Positions 47,806-61,141 of a stretch of DNA of 64,000 bases are shown piece after piece; the first letter of the stretch is position 1; each line of letters opens with the position of its first letter. The notes beneath the pieces were generated by a model. That model saw nothing but the letters and a program-made list of their open reading frames with translations, made no database searches and had not been told where the DNA came from. A program made the position numbers and the translations under genes. This DNA comes from Sycobia sp. Sy_11 (Eukaryota > Arthropoda > Insecta > Hymenoptera > Epichrysomallidae). The stretch spans positions 694,001 to 758,000 of the forward strand of contig JACCIC010000097.1 of NCBI GenBank assembly GCA_018907035.1, in the 5' to 3' direction.

Positions 47806-47851
<46 letters not shown>
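47806..47851. repeat. (AT)n microsatellite
   Basis: About 23 AT units, adjoining the GTAT array. Confidence 0.97.
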
Positions 47852-47852
<1 letters not shown>

Positions 47853-49644
47853 CATGCGTCAAAAGTCAGTCCCGGGAAACGGTAGTGCCAAAAGATCAGG
47901 CCGCAATATTTTACCCCGGTTTTCTCGGTACCATTAACGGAGCCGAGGGTGTGCTAGGGTATGGAGGCATTAGATATAAAAATACCTCTAAATCTATCAA
48001 AACATAATCAGATTAGCAACGGGGCCGACAAACGAAAAGTAAGATGCCCGAATAAATAGAAGGGCCATTGATCAATATTGTTGTAAATTTATTGTGGTTC
48101 ATTATGGTGAAATATTCGCGATAATTACAAACATGTGTTTGGGATTAACCGAGTGTTAAATTGTCGTCGTCGTACTCGGCGTCCCCCCCCCCATCAACCA
48201 CCCTTCCCTCTGTCGCCCGTCCGGTCATCGGGCCGCTCGCCACCGCCACGCGGGCGTGGTTATTGCACGGCCGGTGAGATCATCCATAACGGGGGGAGGA
48301 TCCGGGACGTCATTACCGGCGGTATGCCCACTTACGCGTAAAGGCCCGGGGTATCGGTCCTGGTCGTAGTCGCATACGCGCCGCGCTACCTGTTCGCCCA
48401 CGTTCGCGCTAACCGGCACCCTAATATTCGCTTTTCCCCAATAAAAACGATTTTCCAAAGATCGCGGTTGTAAAGAGTTTAAGCAGTATAATGTTAGCGC
48501 TAAAATCTAATAGACCGGCTTTATGTTTCATCATCCGCGCGACTCGAGCGATCTTGCTGGTCGACCGCCCATCTCGTGCATCATATTATAGCCGGACGAG
48601 ATGCGCTCATCTGCCCGAATGTTTGCATTTTTCTCCCATATATACATTTTTACCTTCTAATCTCTCTTAGTTGTACCGTTTTTGCCGATGGGCTTAGATG
48701 GAATCTCGAATATTGCGAGTGTTCGAGCGCACCTAACATTCAATCATAAAATATTTTTTTACATATGTATAATATCAGGCGCTTAGAGTCACTTTGCTAC
48801 TTACTGCAGATATTTCTTTTTACATCATATATATAATATATAAAAGTCTTGTACAAGGAAAAACGATTGTTTCTCTGTAAAATACTCGAAGCCATTAAAA
48901 AGATAGTCAACTCTGAACCAATAGATTTCTAAACATATATTTAACGTTTTCTCTCGCATTCAAAGTATTTCTTTTATTCTGTAATTTTATTTTCAATTTT
49001 TGTATATTAATATTTTTATATAATATACATTCTTATTATTATTATTAGTTATTATATTAATATATTAATACTATTTTTAAAATAAATTATTTTAGTTTTT
49101 AATTTATTTAGTAGTTTAATAATTAGTAATTCAGTTTTTACTTAGTTCTCCATTAATCTTTCCTTTTATTTAATTGTTAATCATAAAATGAGTAATAAAT
49201 TATGAAGATAGTAGTTTTCAACTGAAGTTGATTAAATGGTATAAAAATTAAATACTACAAACTGTGTAAGTTAATATAACTATTAATAAAACGTTTTAAA
49301 TATAAGACTGTATTAAAATTAAACTTTGGTTTAGCTTCTTACTATTTGTCACCACAAATGTTTATATTAATAGATTAATTACTTATGTGATATAAAAAAT
49401 TATTATGAATGTTCTTTATAGTCAATAGAATAATATCTATCAACAAACTACGTAAAGAAAATTGATAAAAATCTTCAACATCAAGCTCCTATCCTGAATA
49501 ACTCCATTATAAGATTTATTCGTTATGGCTGACCCTAAATAATTCATCAGATCATCTTATTAATATCATTACTTACCAAAATTATATGTTTATGAGATTA
49601 TAAGATTAAATGTCTACATTACGAACGGCCGCACACTCCATACA

Positions 49645-49661
49645 ACTTACCTGAAATCAGA
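49645..49661 (-). promoter_or_regulatory. candidate recursive (zero-length exon) splice site
   Basis: On the minus strand the sequence is TTCAATTCTGATTTCAG immediately followed by GTAAGTTGT: a pyrimidine-rich acceptor ending CAG joined directly to a consensus donor at 49650/49651. This is the (Y)nNCAG|GTAAGT signature known from recursive splicing of long insect introns. A plausible branch site (TCTGAT) lies just upstream. It suggests a long minus-strand intron spans this point; the JAKMIP-like gene 13 kb downstream is the natural candidate. Confidence 0.45.
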
Positions 49662-49994
49662 ATTGAAATATATATATTAGTTGAATTCATTTTCTTTTCT
49701 ACATAAATCTGCAAATATATTATAGAATTCCATATATATTATCTAAGTAACTTATACGTATATTTATTCAACGAAACTAAAATTAATATTTCATTTTTAT
49801 ATAAATTAGAAAGTTTTTAGTTGTAAATACCTAATTATAGAAAATTAAATTTTACTATTTTATTCAAAAGATAATATCAAAAAATAATAGTTAATAGTAT
49901 GTTATACAACGTTTGTGCGCGTAAAAGCGAATTTACACTCGTGATGTGTTCACGGATTCGCGAAAATTATGTTGATCAGGATGTACAGACAATG

Positions 49995-49999
<5 letters not shown>

Positions 50000-50059
<60 letters not shown>
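50000..50059. repeat. (AT)n microsatellite
   Basis: 30 AT units. Confidence 0.97.
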
Positions 50060-50065
<6 letters not shown>

Positions 50066-50668
50066 TAGATTAACGCATGTAATTTAGCACTAATATTCCA
50101 TATTTCGTATTACAATGAGAATGTTTATATTTTAAAGGTATATTAAAGTGTAAGCCTTATCGTTTAAGTTTAAATTTACTAAGTTTTTTAAGGTTATTAA
50201 AGTTAGCTTGGAATTGTAGCTGACGTAATAGCGCTAGGTATACTCAAATATAACGGTAGATAACGGTAACCAATTGTGATTCGTCCGAAAATTTAATGAT
50301 TATTTAATTTTATATAAGAAGTACTTCGCGGCAAAAAAATGAATGTAGAGATGAATTTGATTTCAGGGCTCGCTTTGCCGCGGCCGTATGTATGCATAAA
50401 TATTAAATATACATCCACACACACACAGACGCGCGCGCGCGCACGCGCGAATACATGTCGTTTTTAGCTATTCGTCCACAATTCGACTAATGAAGATTCA
50501 ATGGCCATTACTTTCCAATGTTCTAAGCCAATGTTCTAAGGCAATTACACGCACACCAGAAGAAAGAAAACGAGAAAAAACGAGGAATAAGGCGCGCGCA
50601 CATGGGGAAAAATTTCTTCTCATCAGTACAAGGAAGAGTAGCGGGCGTCGAATGAATGAGAGAGATGT

Positions 50669-50711
<43 letters not shown>
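50669..50711. repeat. (GA)n microsatellite
   Basis: About 21 GA units. Confidence 0.95.
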
Positions 50712-50713
<2 letters not shown>

Positions 50714-51561
50714 GAGGCAATGAGATGCTGTGCGTGGCGCTGACGTCGGCGGCAATGTCTGATCGTATTATTTAAAAAATACAAGTGAGTATGTGTACCA
50801 TAGGCAGTGTAGCACCGTTAACTTGGCCCCCTGACACAGAGCTGGGACTTTTCTCTCTTCCTTTCTCTGTTTCTACCCCTCTCTCTCTCTCTCTCTCTTT
50901 CTCTCTTTCTCGACGTCCCAATATCGGAATCGCCGTCGGGCGCAACCTGCTCGCTGATGACCCGATCTCTTGAGATGTCTGACCGAGTGTATAGAATATA
51001 CGTTTATATAAACGTCAGGTGAATCCACTTGTGTGCGTGTGAATCGGACAGAGGGAAGGGGAGCAAGCGAAAGAGGAAAGGAGGAGGAGATGGACGAATG
51101 ACCGGTTTATCAGATGTGTGTGTACTGTGTATATATGCATAGGTATAGGTACGCCTGCCAGCCAGTTCAGGATGATTCGACCTTTTACACACACACATAA
51201 TTTATGCGGATGACTTTTTAAGTCACTTATATAAATATAGGGAGTTTTTTTTTTATTTAATACAAAACCTTACGGGCTATAATTGTTTAATTTACATCAA
51301 TACAATGACGCATGATTTTTTCGAAAAAAATCAGAAGCGTTCTGTAGTATTTGTCGCGGCTCCTGTGTTTTGGAATATATTTACATCAAATATATATGAT
51401 TATATAGTATCTTGCTAACATATAAAATAAAAAAATCTTTAGTAAGTACTTTAGGACAACGCATTTGATTATTATTTTTTAATTGTATTATAACTTTTAT
51501 TCAACGGTAATATTATAATATTTAATTTCTCATTGTTTTGGCCTTCAAAAAAGTTGACCAA

Positions 51562-51564
<3 letters not shown>

Positions 51565-51620
<56 letters not shown>
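51565..51620. repeat. (AT)n microsatellite
   Basis: About 28 AT units. Confidence 0.97.
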
Positions 51621-51622
<2 letters not shown>

Positions 51623-51833
51623 TGTATTGCGTACGTGTACTACCAAATGTAATGAACAATTGGAACATCGATCGCTGAATATGGACAGCATGGTTTCGTT
51701 TATAAGAAACGGAAAACTAATACGGAAAATGGAAGAGGGAGGGGATGAAAAAAAATTTGTAAGATGAAGTAAATCATAGGGAAATAGATATATTGCATAC
51801 CTCAGGAAAATAATTTCTCTGGCTGTGACTTAC

Positions 51834-52001
51834 CGTGTATATATAGTTTTTAAACTCGGCCGAGGCCAGTGTACAACATCGGTCGGGCGATGGGAACATA
51901 AGCTTTTCGATTGCGCGCATTGGATTGCGTGCGCGCCGCATAATTCGCTTTTCGATTTCACCCGCCCCTCGCCAGTTGTCGACGAGCCTTCGTTTTTCCA
52001 T
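51834..52001 (-). CDS. possible distal first exon (56 codons) of a minus-strand gene
   Basis: On the minus strand an ATG at 52001 opens 56 codons ending TATACACG|GTAAGTCAC, a consensus donor in phase 0. That matches the phase of the JAKMIP-like exons, and the recursive-type site at 49,650 lies in the intervening interval. The peptide is basic (EKRIMRRARNPMRAIEKLM) and has no family signature. It lies in a CpG-rich island (51,840-52,140) that could be a promoter. It may equally be untranslated leader or chance. The whole assignment is inference from splice signals and phase. Confidence 0.25.
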
Positions 52002-53706
52002 CTATATATAGGTATAATATCCCCGCGCGCAATAACGCACGCGATTATTCAGTTTTCTAACCGCACGAGATTGAAAATTTTTTTCTTTCTCGGACGAGTG
52101 CCGTGTATTACGAGCTCGCGCGCTAGTTAGCTGCTGCGGATTTCTTTAAAGGATGTTACGATTTCACGAGGAAGCCACTTTTCTTCGGTATAACATGTAT
52201 ATTATATACGTAGTTAAGATCATTTGCCTCTCGAATAAAACATTCGCAATTTACTGCCATTTATATACGCTTATACGATTTCAATTTCATAAACACATAC
52301 GTCTTCACAAAATTAGATATTTAGAGGGAATTTTATATAATTTTACACGTAATTTACTTTATTGTAATAAAGTATACAAATATTTTATGCTTTGTAATAG
52401 TTACCCCTTAATTATTAAAAATGTAATATGTACAAGATCATCTATCACCCCCTCCAACGCGAACATGAGCAGGATCAATGTGATATGTGTAGCAAAAAAT
52501 TATTGATCCATATTTAGAATATTTTTTAATTTGCGCATATTATCTAAAGTTTTGTAGCGCTGATATTATACCGCTGTATTTACAGTTTTTCGAATAATTA
52601 AAAAAATCTCGATGAATAAATGCCATAAAATTTACACGGTATGAATTTTCCCACAACGTATAATTTTTGATTGTTTAATTCGTCTAACACAGTGACCATA
52701 GCATAGCGAAATGTAAACCATTTCTTTGTACACTATATACAGTATATACTTAAGCAATTTCTTCCATGGCATTTCACGGTGGGGTAACTCCGAAAATTTC
52801 GGGAACAACACAGTACGCCATCGGATTATCAGGAAAGTATCGTTCTATCGCTCGTCGATTTGGCAGTGCGGGGGCCGTATCCGACGCATACAAGTTAGAC
52901 GTATCGCGTATATTGTAGAGATAGCTATCTTCACACACTCGCGGCTTCGTTTCCGGTCAAAAGGTTTATGCTGTACATCTACCTATTATACACGCGCGCG
53001 CGCGCGCGCACACATAAGCACACACAGAACATGCACGCGCAAACACAGATATCTTTCCTCGTACTCACATCGGCGGTTCGTCATGCATCAGGGCTGACCA
53101 CCACTGCTACCGCGGCGCTCCCGCGATATATATACGCCGCCTTTGTTGTGGCTGTCCTTCCTGTTTCGGAGAGATGCGCGCGCCTCCGCCGCGGAAGTCG
53201 GCCAGCGTGACGAGTTGATTTGTATAATATATAGGGAACGCAAGAGATTTTTTCGACCGGTATTTGTTCGGGATACTATAATGATATATAGCTTGATTGT
53301 AAGATGTTGAGAAGATCGTTTCGCTTTTAAAAACCGACGCTTATATTATGTCTACATACAGACAGAATATAAATTCAAATGGAAAATAAAAATTCCATGA
53401 AATATGAATAATGCGACTATTGACGTTAATTCACAAGAAGTGAAAGGAGACGACCTTTAGTCTAAATCTCGACCATTTTTTATATTTAAACAAACCCTTG
53501 CAGTTGGCCAAAACTCGAGATCAAAATAAATGAGTATTTTAATACCTTACTGTAATGCCCTTTTAATGTATGTAAATAAATATTTAACCCCAAATTTATC
53601 CCAAAATGAATGATAATAAACAGTATCCTGTAATTTACCAAAAAACTAAAGAAAAAACTAATTAAAAACATTTTATTCAATACTAATGACAATTATTTAG
53701 TGCCTT
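52002..53706. other. non-coding, partly CpG-rich
   Basis: A CpG-rich block at 52,000-52,140 (possible promoter side of the candidate distal exon), a second at 52,780-53,220 with a (GC)n/(CA)n run near 52,992-53,030, and AT-rich DNA elsewhere. No gene supported. Confidence 0.5.
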
Positions 53707-54178
53707 CCCGTGTAGAAATTTATTCTCGAATCTAACTAGTATCGGGTGAGTTTTCCTTATCAAATGTTCGGATCCAGAAGGGAAATCTAGTCTGATCCTA
53801 GTTCCGATTTGTCCCACTTTTAATAGCTTTTTAATAGGGAACAGCTTAGATTTTGGTAGGTATACACTAGAAACTAGACAAAATCTAGCAAAAATCTAGA
53901 AATTAAGCCAATAATAAATTATTCTAATTTTTTTTCCTCGATTAAGTGAATAATTTTTTGACTCTTTAATATTTATTTATTTAAAATAAAAAAAATATTT
54001 ACGTATTTAGGTGACGCATACCATTTAATTAGCATTCATAAATTATTTTCTATATGACTATTACGTATTACGATTTACAATAACAATTAATAATTATCAA
54101 TATATTTTTTATACACTAATTATTGTAAATTTTAATGTTAAACACCTCTGCTGAACACATATAATATTTTATTCGATG

Positions 54179-54262
54179 AAAAAAATTCCGACCTCCGCTG
54201 AGTATCGAACCCACGACCCTACGATTCGCATGCTAACGCATTATGCACTATGCTAAAACGCA
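54179..54262 (-). repeat. tRNA-like sequence with pol III boxes and T-run
   Basis: On the minus strand, TTAGCATAGTGCATAATGCG resembles an A box and GTGGGTTCGATAC is a near-consensus B box. About 20 bases after the B box comes a run of seven T (plus-strand A run at about 54,179-54,186), a pol III terminator. The acceptor stem does not pair convincingly, so a tRNA-derived SINE head or tRNA pseudogene is more likely than a working tRNA. Confidence 0.5.
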
Positions 54263-54417
54263 ATGTGGAATTACTATACTATAGTTTGCATATGACCGTA
54301 AAGTACTTAAGATAATATAATAATTTTATAAACACAAGATAAAACATACATAGGAAATCAATTTTTTAAATTCTTTCCCATGTTGAAAAGATCTGCGGAT
54401 GTTTATATACTATATAC

Positions 54418-54698
<281 letters not shown>

Positions 54699-55158
54699 CT
54701 AATTTTCGTACACATAAGGTCTTGATTAGAAAAAACGTCGTTCTTTCCAATATTAGAAAAAGTTAAGGAAATCTAACTAGAATCAAAATAGAAAGTCTAA
54801 CCATTTTCTTACTTCTCTAACTTTGCAGATTCCGCCTAGGAAAACGTGAGTTTTTCCAAAATAGGGAGAAGTTAAGAAAATCTGACTAGATCCAAGATAG
54901 AAAGCCTGATAATTTCCTTAAGTTTTCTACTTGTAAAATTTTGACTAGTGAAAACACGTATTTCTTTCTAACATCAATAACAGATAAGGAAATCTGAATA
55001 AATTCGAGAAAGTAATAAGTAATATATGACGATTATTAGATGATCGTAGGGAAATCTAATTCGGATCTGGCGAGTTTTACCTACATGAGGAAATCATCAG
55101 TAATACTGACTCGGATCTAGCCCAAACTAGGGATATACCGAGTATATTTCTGCACGGG

Positions 55159-58099
55159 TTATTATAAGATCGGGTCTCGATCATTCTAACAAAAAGCTAC
55201 AAGACACAAAAAAGCAACTCCTTTAGGTAGGAAATTTGATCAAGAATAAACTGTTAATTGTACTATCAATGGATCATTAACTATCTAATTGTTGGTCTAG
55301 AAGACGGTCTAAAAATATTCTCGATTATTCACTAGGAAACCATGCACAGACATAAAATTAAGGTAAAAATGCATTGATCATATTATATGTCATTGGGGAA
55401 GTATATATTTACAACATAAAAGTCATAATAACATACATAAATAAGAAAATTTTGAGAATTCAAATTAGATATTCTGTAGGAATCATTTAATTTAATATAA
55501 ACAGCATAACTGGATAAATAAATATCATTAGAAATCACTGAACTACTAAAATTAAGACAAGTCTTTTATCCAATGAAGCAAAAAAATAATTCTGAATAAG
55601 TAATCGTGGGATCCAAGGCGGTTAAATAACAAAAAGAGGATATTGTTTTTGACATAGCGCTGATAAACCGAGTTAACTATTAGCGAATTCGTAAACTGCA
55701 AATACTATCTATTCTAATCTGGTCCTAATTGAATTTAACGAGATCGTAAACACTGTAAATGGCCGAACTAATTCTTACAAAGACAAGTTCCCGACAAGAA
55801 TCAAAACAAACCGGTTCGTCGACCTTCCGCTTTAGGTATTATTGACGAATATACGGAAAATTTTGCCAACCTATACAAATGAAAGTTGTGCGTCTGGTTT
55901 ATCCTCCCGCAAACGAGAGAAAGATACTGAGAGAGATTAACTTTTGTAACGCGTCTTGTATATCTTACGTAAAAGCATAACAAGCTTCTTTTTTATTTCA
56001 TGCATAATTAAGCAGCCCAAGCACATTATGGATCAGATCTCATTAGTTGTAAAGCTTTTTAGATACTCGTTTAAACCAATGTATTTTACTTACGGCCGAT
56101 TTGATTGATTTTTATACATTTTAATTGAACACATTCAATACTTCTCTACAATAATTTTAATACGTAATTAGCAACGTATAGATATGTGAATTTAAAGCTT
56201 ATTACAAACATTATAACGATATGGATTTTGCAAATGTGAAAATTATTATTCAGCTGACTGTTTAATTCAAGTTCTAATGCGTTCCCAGAATAAAAAAAAA
56301 ATAACATAATGGTGGCTGTTCATCTATACGTTACCCGGATAATAAATATTATCTAGATTCTTTTCATTGAAATGTGAAATATGAACGTTCGAAATACATT
56401 AAATTAGTCTTAAAAACAGTATTAAGTATCATAGTTTAAAGTAAAATTGTTTCTAACAACATTTTATACATATTCTGCAACTATTAAATCTCGTGTAAAT
56501 ACTTCAATCCATATCAAATAGGTACTTTGCGTTCATATAACATTTCATTATAATCTTCAGTTTTTAGAAAACATGTCACTGCACTTGAAAATTAGCAAAT
56601 TTGGCATAAGAACATTTTTTATATACTGGCGATTTTGTGTCGCACCGAAACAGGTGTGTATAGAGCGAAAAGCCAGATGCAGCGACTCTTTCTTTCTGTA
56701 TAACGCTCACCGATACACTTGAAGTACATAATGCAGCTTCGGAAGTGTGTCGCAGCAACGGAACACAATTCCCATGTTCTGGTAAAGTTCCGAGAAACGC
56801 CTAAAACTACGAGGGGGGGGGTGGAGAAAGTAGCACAATTACTTCACGAAATTTCTAAGCTTATAAGGATAAATTATGGTCGCCATATTCTATTTTACGC
56901 AAGGACAAGGTTGTCAAGATATTCTATTCTTGAATAGAACAAGTTATCTTATAATCTTATAATATCTTATTCTGCATAGAACAAGTTTTGTTTAAAATTG
57001 ACGACAATGAATTTTGAATTAGAAAGATGATTACAATAATTTTTCGTAAATTGATTTCTATTATATCTACATCGTATTTTGTTTGATTCTATCAACTATA
57101 ATCTATTTCAGTATTGAGTCACAATTTGACAATGAATTATATTAAAAGCATTTTTGCTGATTCTAATTGAGAACATACATGATAAATCTCAATAAAAAAA
57201 AAAAAAAAACTCAATAAAAAAAAAAATACATGATAAATAATTAAAATTTTATTTTAATATACGATTTTTTGAAATTATTTTATACATTCCGTTGTATATT
57301 CAAAATATTATAATATACGTATAGATGTACATATGCATACGCGTGTGCATATACATGGAATAACGTAATAAATGTTTGTTTCAATTTTTAATCATTATAT
57401 ATACATAATAGAATACTTTTAGTATTATGTATTTGTTATTATATTTTCTCCATTTTGATCAATAGGAATTTTTTAAGATTTTCAAAAATCAAAGGAACGA
57501 AAATTCGTAAGATTCGCCTAATTTTGGACTCATATCCTCAATTCCTCAATAGTACTTCCTGACGTTCAGGATTTTTTTATTGTAAGAGATTCAAATTTTA
57601 CAACTCAAAATTTGATCAGACATGTGTGTAATTTTTTTTTTAATATCAATTTTTCGACCCAGTCTAATTTTATAACTAATGATGCATTCGAGGAAAAAAA
57701 TCAAGAGGACTGACATGAACTAAATGGATCATCTAAGTGAGCATAATGGTGGTATGTAAAGGTTAACTAAATCACACACAATAAACCAATAATAAACTAG
57801 TAATCAGAATATAATTTAGTAGTAAGAATAATCTTTGAATTATTTCTAATGTTAATCTTCTTGAAAACATCTTTTTTTTCTTTTTTTCCCGCTTTACATT
57901 TTCAAATACAAAACTAGTAAGATTAGTTTTTTTTTCACTTTATGTCTCGGCATAGATAAACTTTTCTAGTAACATATCACAAGGTATAACAAAAGCGTAA
58001 CGCACGTCAATGGTACGTAAATAATCATATATGTAACCACTTATTCTACAAATAATATTGTAACGCGTGTGATCCTCACCACCATTTTGCAAGCAAATA
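55159..58099. other. AT-rich intergenic DNA
   Basis: No supported gene. A slightly GC-richer stretch at 56,600-56,900 contains short frames on both strands and an 8-G run near 56,813, but no motif or splice pair. Confidence 0.5.
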
Positions 58100-58864
58100 T
58101 TGGGTTGTCAAATATCTCTCTTCTGCTTTTTTAATCTTCATTCAATGCTGTATAAAAAGGGTTACAGTCGTCGGATTTACTTCAAATATGTGCCGTTTTG
58201 TTCGATAATCTGTTTCCATCTAGACGGCAACTTGATAATAATACGCCTTTCGTAGAATCCCCTCTCCTTATTTGCGAAGAACTCGGACAGCCACTTTTCA
58301 CAAGCCTCTTTTGAGTTCAACTTTACACCACCAAGGGCGTTCGACATGGACAGGAACAGGTGGTAATCACTTGGCGCTATGTCCTGGCTATATGGTGGAT
58401 GCGATAAAACCTCCCATCAGAACTCCCATAGCTTCTGACGAGTCATCAACGAAGTGTTTGGTCTGCCGTTGTCCTGGTGGAACACTACACCCTTTCTGTT
58501 GGCCAATTGTGGACGGTTCTGGTCGATAGCCTGCTTCAAGCGGTCCAGTTGTTCACAGTAGATAGTAGAATTAAGCGTCTAGCCTATGGGAGCAGCTCAT
58601 AGTGGATCATTCCCTTCCAATCCCACCAAACACACAGCAAAACCTTCCTGGCCATCAATCCCGGCTTGGCCACTGTTTGGGACGGTTCACCGGCCTTGTT
58701 TGAACGCAATATCGAAACTAATCATACATAGCGTCGTTTTGTACGTTATGTCAAGACCTTTGAAATGATATATAGTATTGCGAGATACGAGCTCTGTAGC
58801 GCTTTGTACATAGCCGCGAAATTCATAAGACAAAAGGACGGAAGGGATATATTTGACAACCTAA
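58100..58864 (-). mobile_element. mariner element, deletion derivative with intact ends
   Basis: The left end is TTGGGTTGTCAAATAT; the right end, reverse-complemented, is TTAGGTTGTCAAATAT. Both are directly flanked by TA (58098-58099 and 58865-58866), the mariner target duplication. The 765-bp length against about 1.3 kb for a full element shows that the 5' half of the transposase gene is missing. Confidence 0.93.
58177..58715 (-). pseudogene. mariner transposase, 3' half with stops
   Basis: The minus-strand frame reads from about 58,715 (AGEPSQTVAKPGLMARKVLL), through VLLCVWWDWKGMIHYELLP, GVVFHQDNGRPN (second catalytic Asp) and SQDIAPSDYHLF (third catalytic Asp), to WKQIIEQNGTYLK and a TAA at 58177. 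In-frame stops occur after YELLP and after KLWEF. The N-terminal DNA-binding domain and the first catalytic Asp region are absent. It would cut and paste the element at TA sites; this copy is dead. Confidence 0.92.
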
Positions 58865-60100
58865 TATATGTAATATCCGGTTTTTATTATGTTTTATCCA
58901 CTCTGTAAGTGTTAATAATTTTCTTGAATAAAAAACATTTATAAAAAAAGAGTATTTAAAGGAAAAAATTAGGCCTTAACGTGACGAGAGCGAAAACAAG
59001 TTTAGATTCAAAGGCGGATCAATGACAAGGATAACAATGATTGGTCTTTTTATCTTTTCCTTCGTTTTTTTAACTTAATTTTCGAGATAGTCCAGAATGT
59101 TATGTATATATATATATACCCTATATACTGTCATTCTATTTTAGAGTGTGTAGTATACTGTTTTTTATAAATACTTTTCCTACAAACATTCTTGAATAAT
59201 AAAATAAGTTTTAAAATTTATTCATTTATTATTAAAATACTAAAGATTTTGTATAATTATATATTACAATATTCTATTTTTAACATTAGCACACTGCAAA
59301 ACTGGAAGAAAGCATCGATTTTATCAATCAATTACGATACATAAACATTAATAAAGGTACTTAAACCATAAGATTTACTTAGCATCTCCACAAATAAATA
59401 TTTCTTTATTAAATATATTTTCTTGGCCGTGTTTTTAATGATTTTTAATTTGACGTTTTACGGTTTTAGGAATATCATTTAGTAGAATAAAACTCTTTTT
59501 CCTCATTGCATTGACAATGACTTATATATAGAGCTTATAGAGGTAATTCTATCTTACTAACAAATTAATTGCCAATTTGTAATTTGGCACGAGGATTAAG
59601 AATGAAGCGCAAATGGATATAGTTTTTCGTATATATTTAATAGTATTAATATATAGTAGCATATATAGTAGTATAATAGTAATAATATATAATAGTTTTT
59701 CGTAATACTTTTATTATATAAATATTTATATTTTTTCGTAGTTCTTATATCGAACTAATTATTATTACTCACTATATATATCACTAAAAGTACAGAGATT
59801 ATTCTGTCGTTTGAAAATTGCAAATTGAGGTTACCTCTCTCATTTAACACTGAAACTTCATCGAGAAGGAAGCAGACACTCAAAGAACGACTATAGTTTT
59901 CATTTGAATTTCCTGGCACAAAGCCGCGAAAACTGTACGGCAGAAACGTTAGGTACATATATAAAATAAAAACAGAATAAGGAAGTAGAAAGAATGGGGG
60001 GCGAGGGAAGTTGGGAGATATACCCCGTTGACACACTTAAATTTCAATCTGTCGAATCCTCATATTGCACTTAAATATACATATTATACCCCCCCCCCCC
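58865..60100. other. AT-rich intergenic DNA
   Basis: Nothing coding seen. A 10-C run lies at about 60,088-60,099. Confidence 0.5.
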
Positions 60101-60649
60101 GACAAAGCGACTCGGGACCAAAAACTCGCGGTGCAGTGGGGGCGATGGTGCGCGCGAGTTCGATCCTCGACTTAATATTGACGCCGGAGTACGCCGAGCC
60201 GCCAGTACACACGCGGCGTCAGCTACTCCTTTACTGAAAGTTTCTCTTACGTTATTCGTGTATATAAAGCTCGCCCCTCTCGCTTCGAATAACGTACACG
60301 CGCCACATTTGCTCGCACCGCGCACGCCGCCGCGTGAAAAGGAGGAGCGGCGGGCGAAACGGAGAAAACACGCGCAAATCGGATATCAACGTGTTGCAGA
60401 GGGCTCGATTGTCCGACTCCTCGAGCAGCTTAGATTGCTTGACCCGCGAGCGCACTCCTTTCGGTCTCATCTCGCGTGCGTCACGCCTCTGATGTTTTAC
60501 AGAACTTTGTCTCGCTATTGTTTGTCGACGCATGCCCTTCGTTTTTTCTGGCATCGGCGTGCACATCCTCTCTGCGTTTTGTGATACCTGGGGCACAAAC
60601 AGGCACAAGTACTGCCTTGCGGAGAAAAGAAAAACCGATAAATAATTTT

Positions 60650-60828
<179 letters not shown>

Positions 60829-61042
60829 GCTTTTTACGAACATACTATTTGCTTACGGAAATATACATGCAACTGCTGCGTCAACCATATCAATATTCCG
60901 TCTTCTTGCATTGAGCAATCTAAATCTTTATTTAAAATAAATATTTGATGAAGTACGTAACATCACAACCATATATATGTTTTCTCATAGGATCGTTCGT
61001 ACAATTTTTCCTGTTTTTTTTTTAAGAAAATGTTGTGACCCA

Positions 61043-61049
<7 letters not shown>

Positions 61050-61120
<71 letters not shown>

Positions 61121-61141
61121 TGTATGTATGTATGTATGTAT
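61050..61141. repeat. compound microsatellite (AT)n-(GTAT)n
   Basis: About 21 AT units followed by about 12 GTAT units, the same order-pair seen inverted at 47,571-47,851. Confidence 0.97.

Larger units (their letters stand above)
47852..51833. other. non-coding region
   Basis: A GC-rich block at 48,120-48,600 and a CpG-rich one at 50,370-51,150 sit in AT-rich DNA. Microsatellites: (AT)n at 50000-50059 and 51565-51620, (GA)n at 50669-50711, (CT)n near 50,880. No coding exon recognised. The splice-type site at 49,645-49,661 is listed separately. Confidence 0.5.

Noticed and set aside
47432..47937. Frames of 70-140 codons over the GTAT array
   Set aside because: A four-base repeat without stops is open in all frames; peptides are pure repeat translation.
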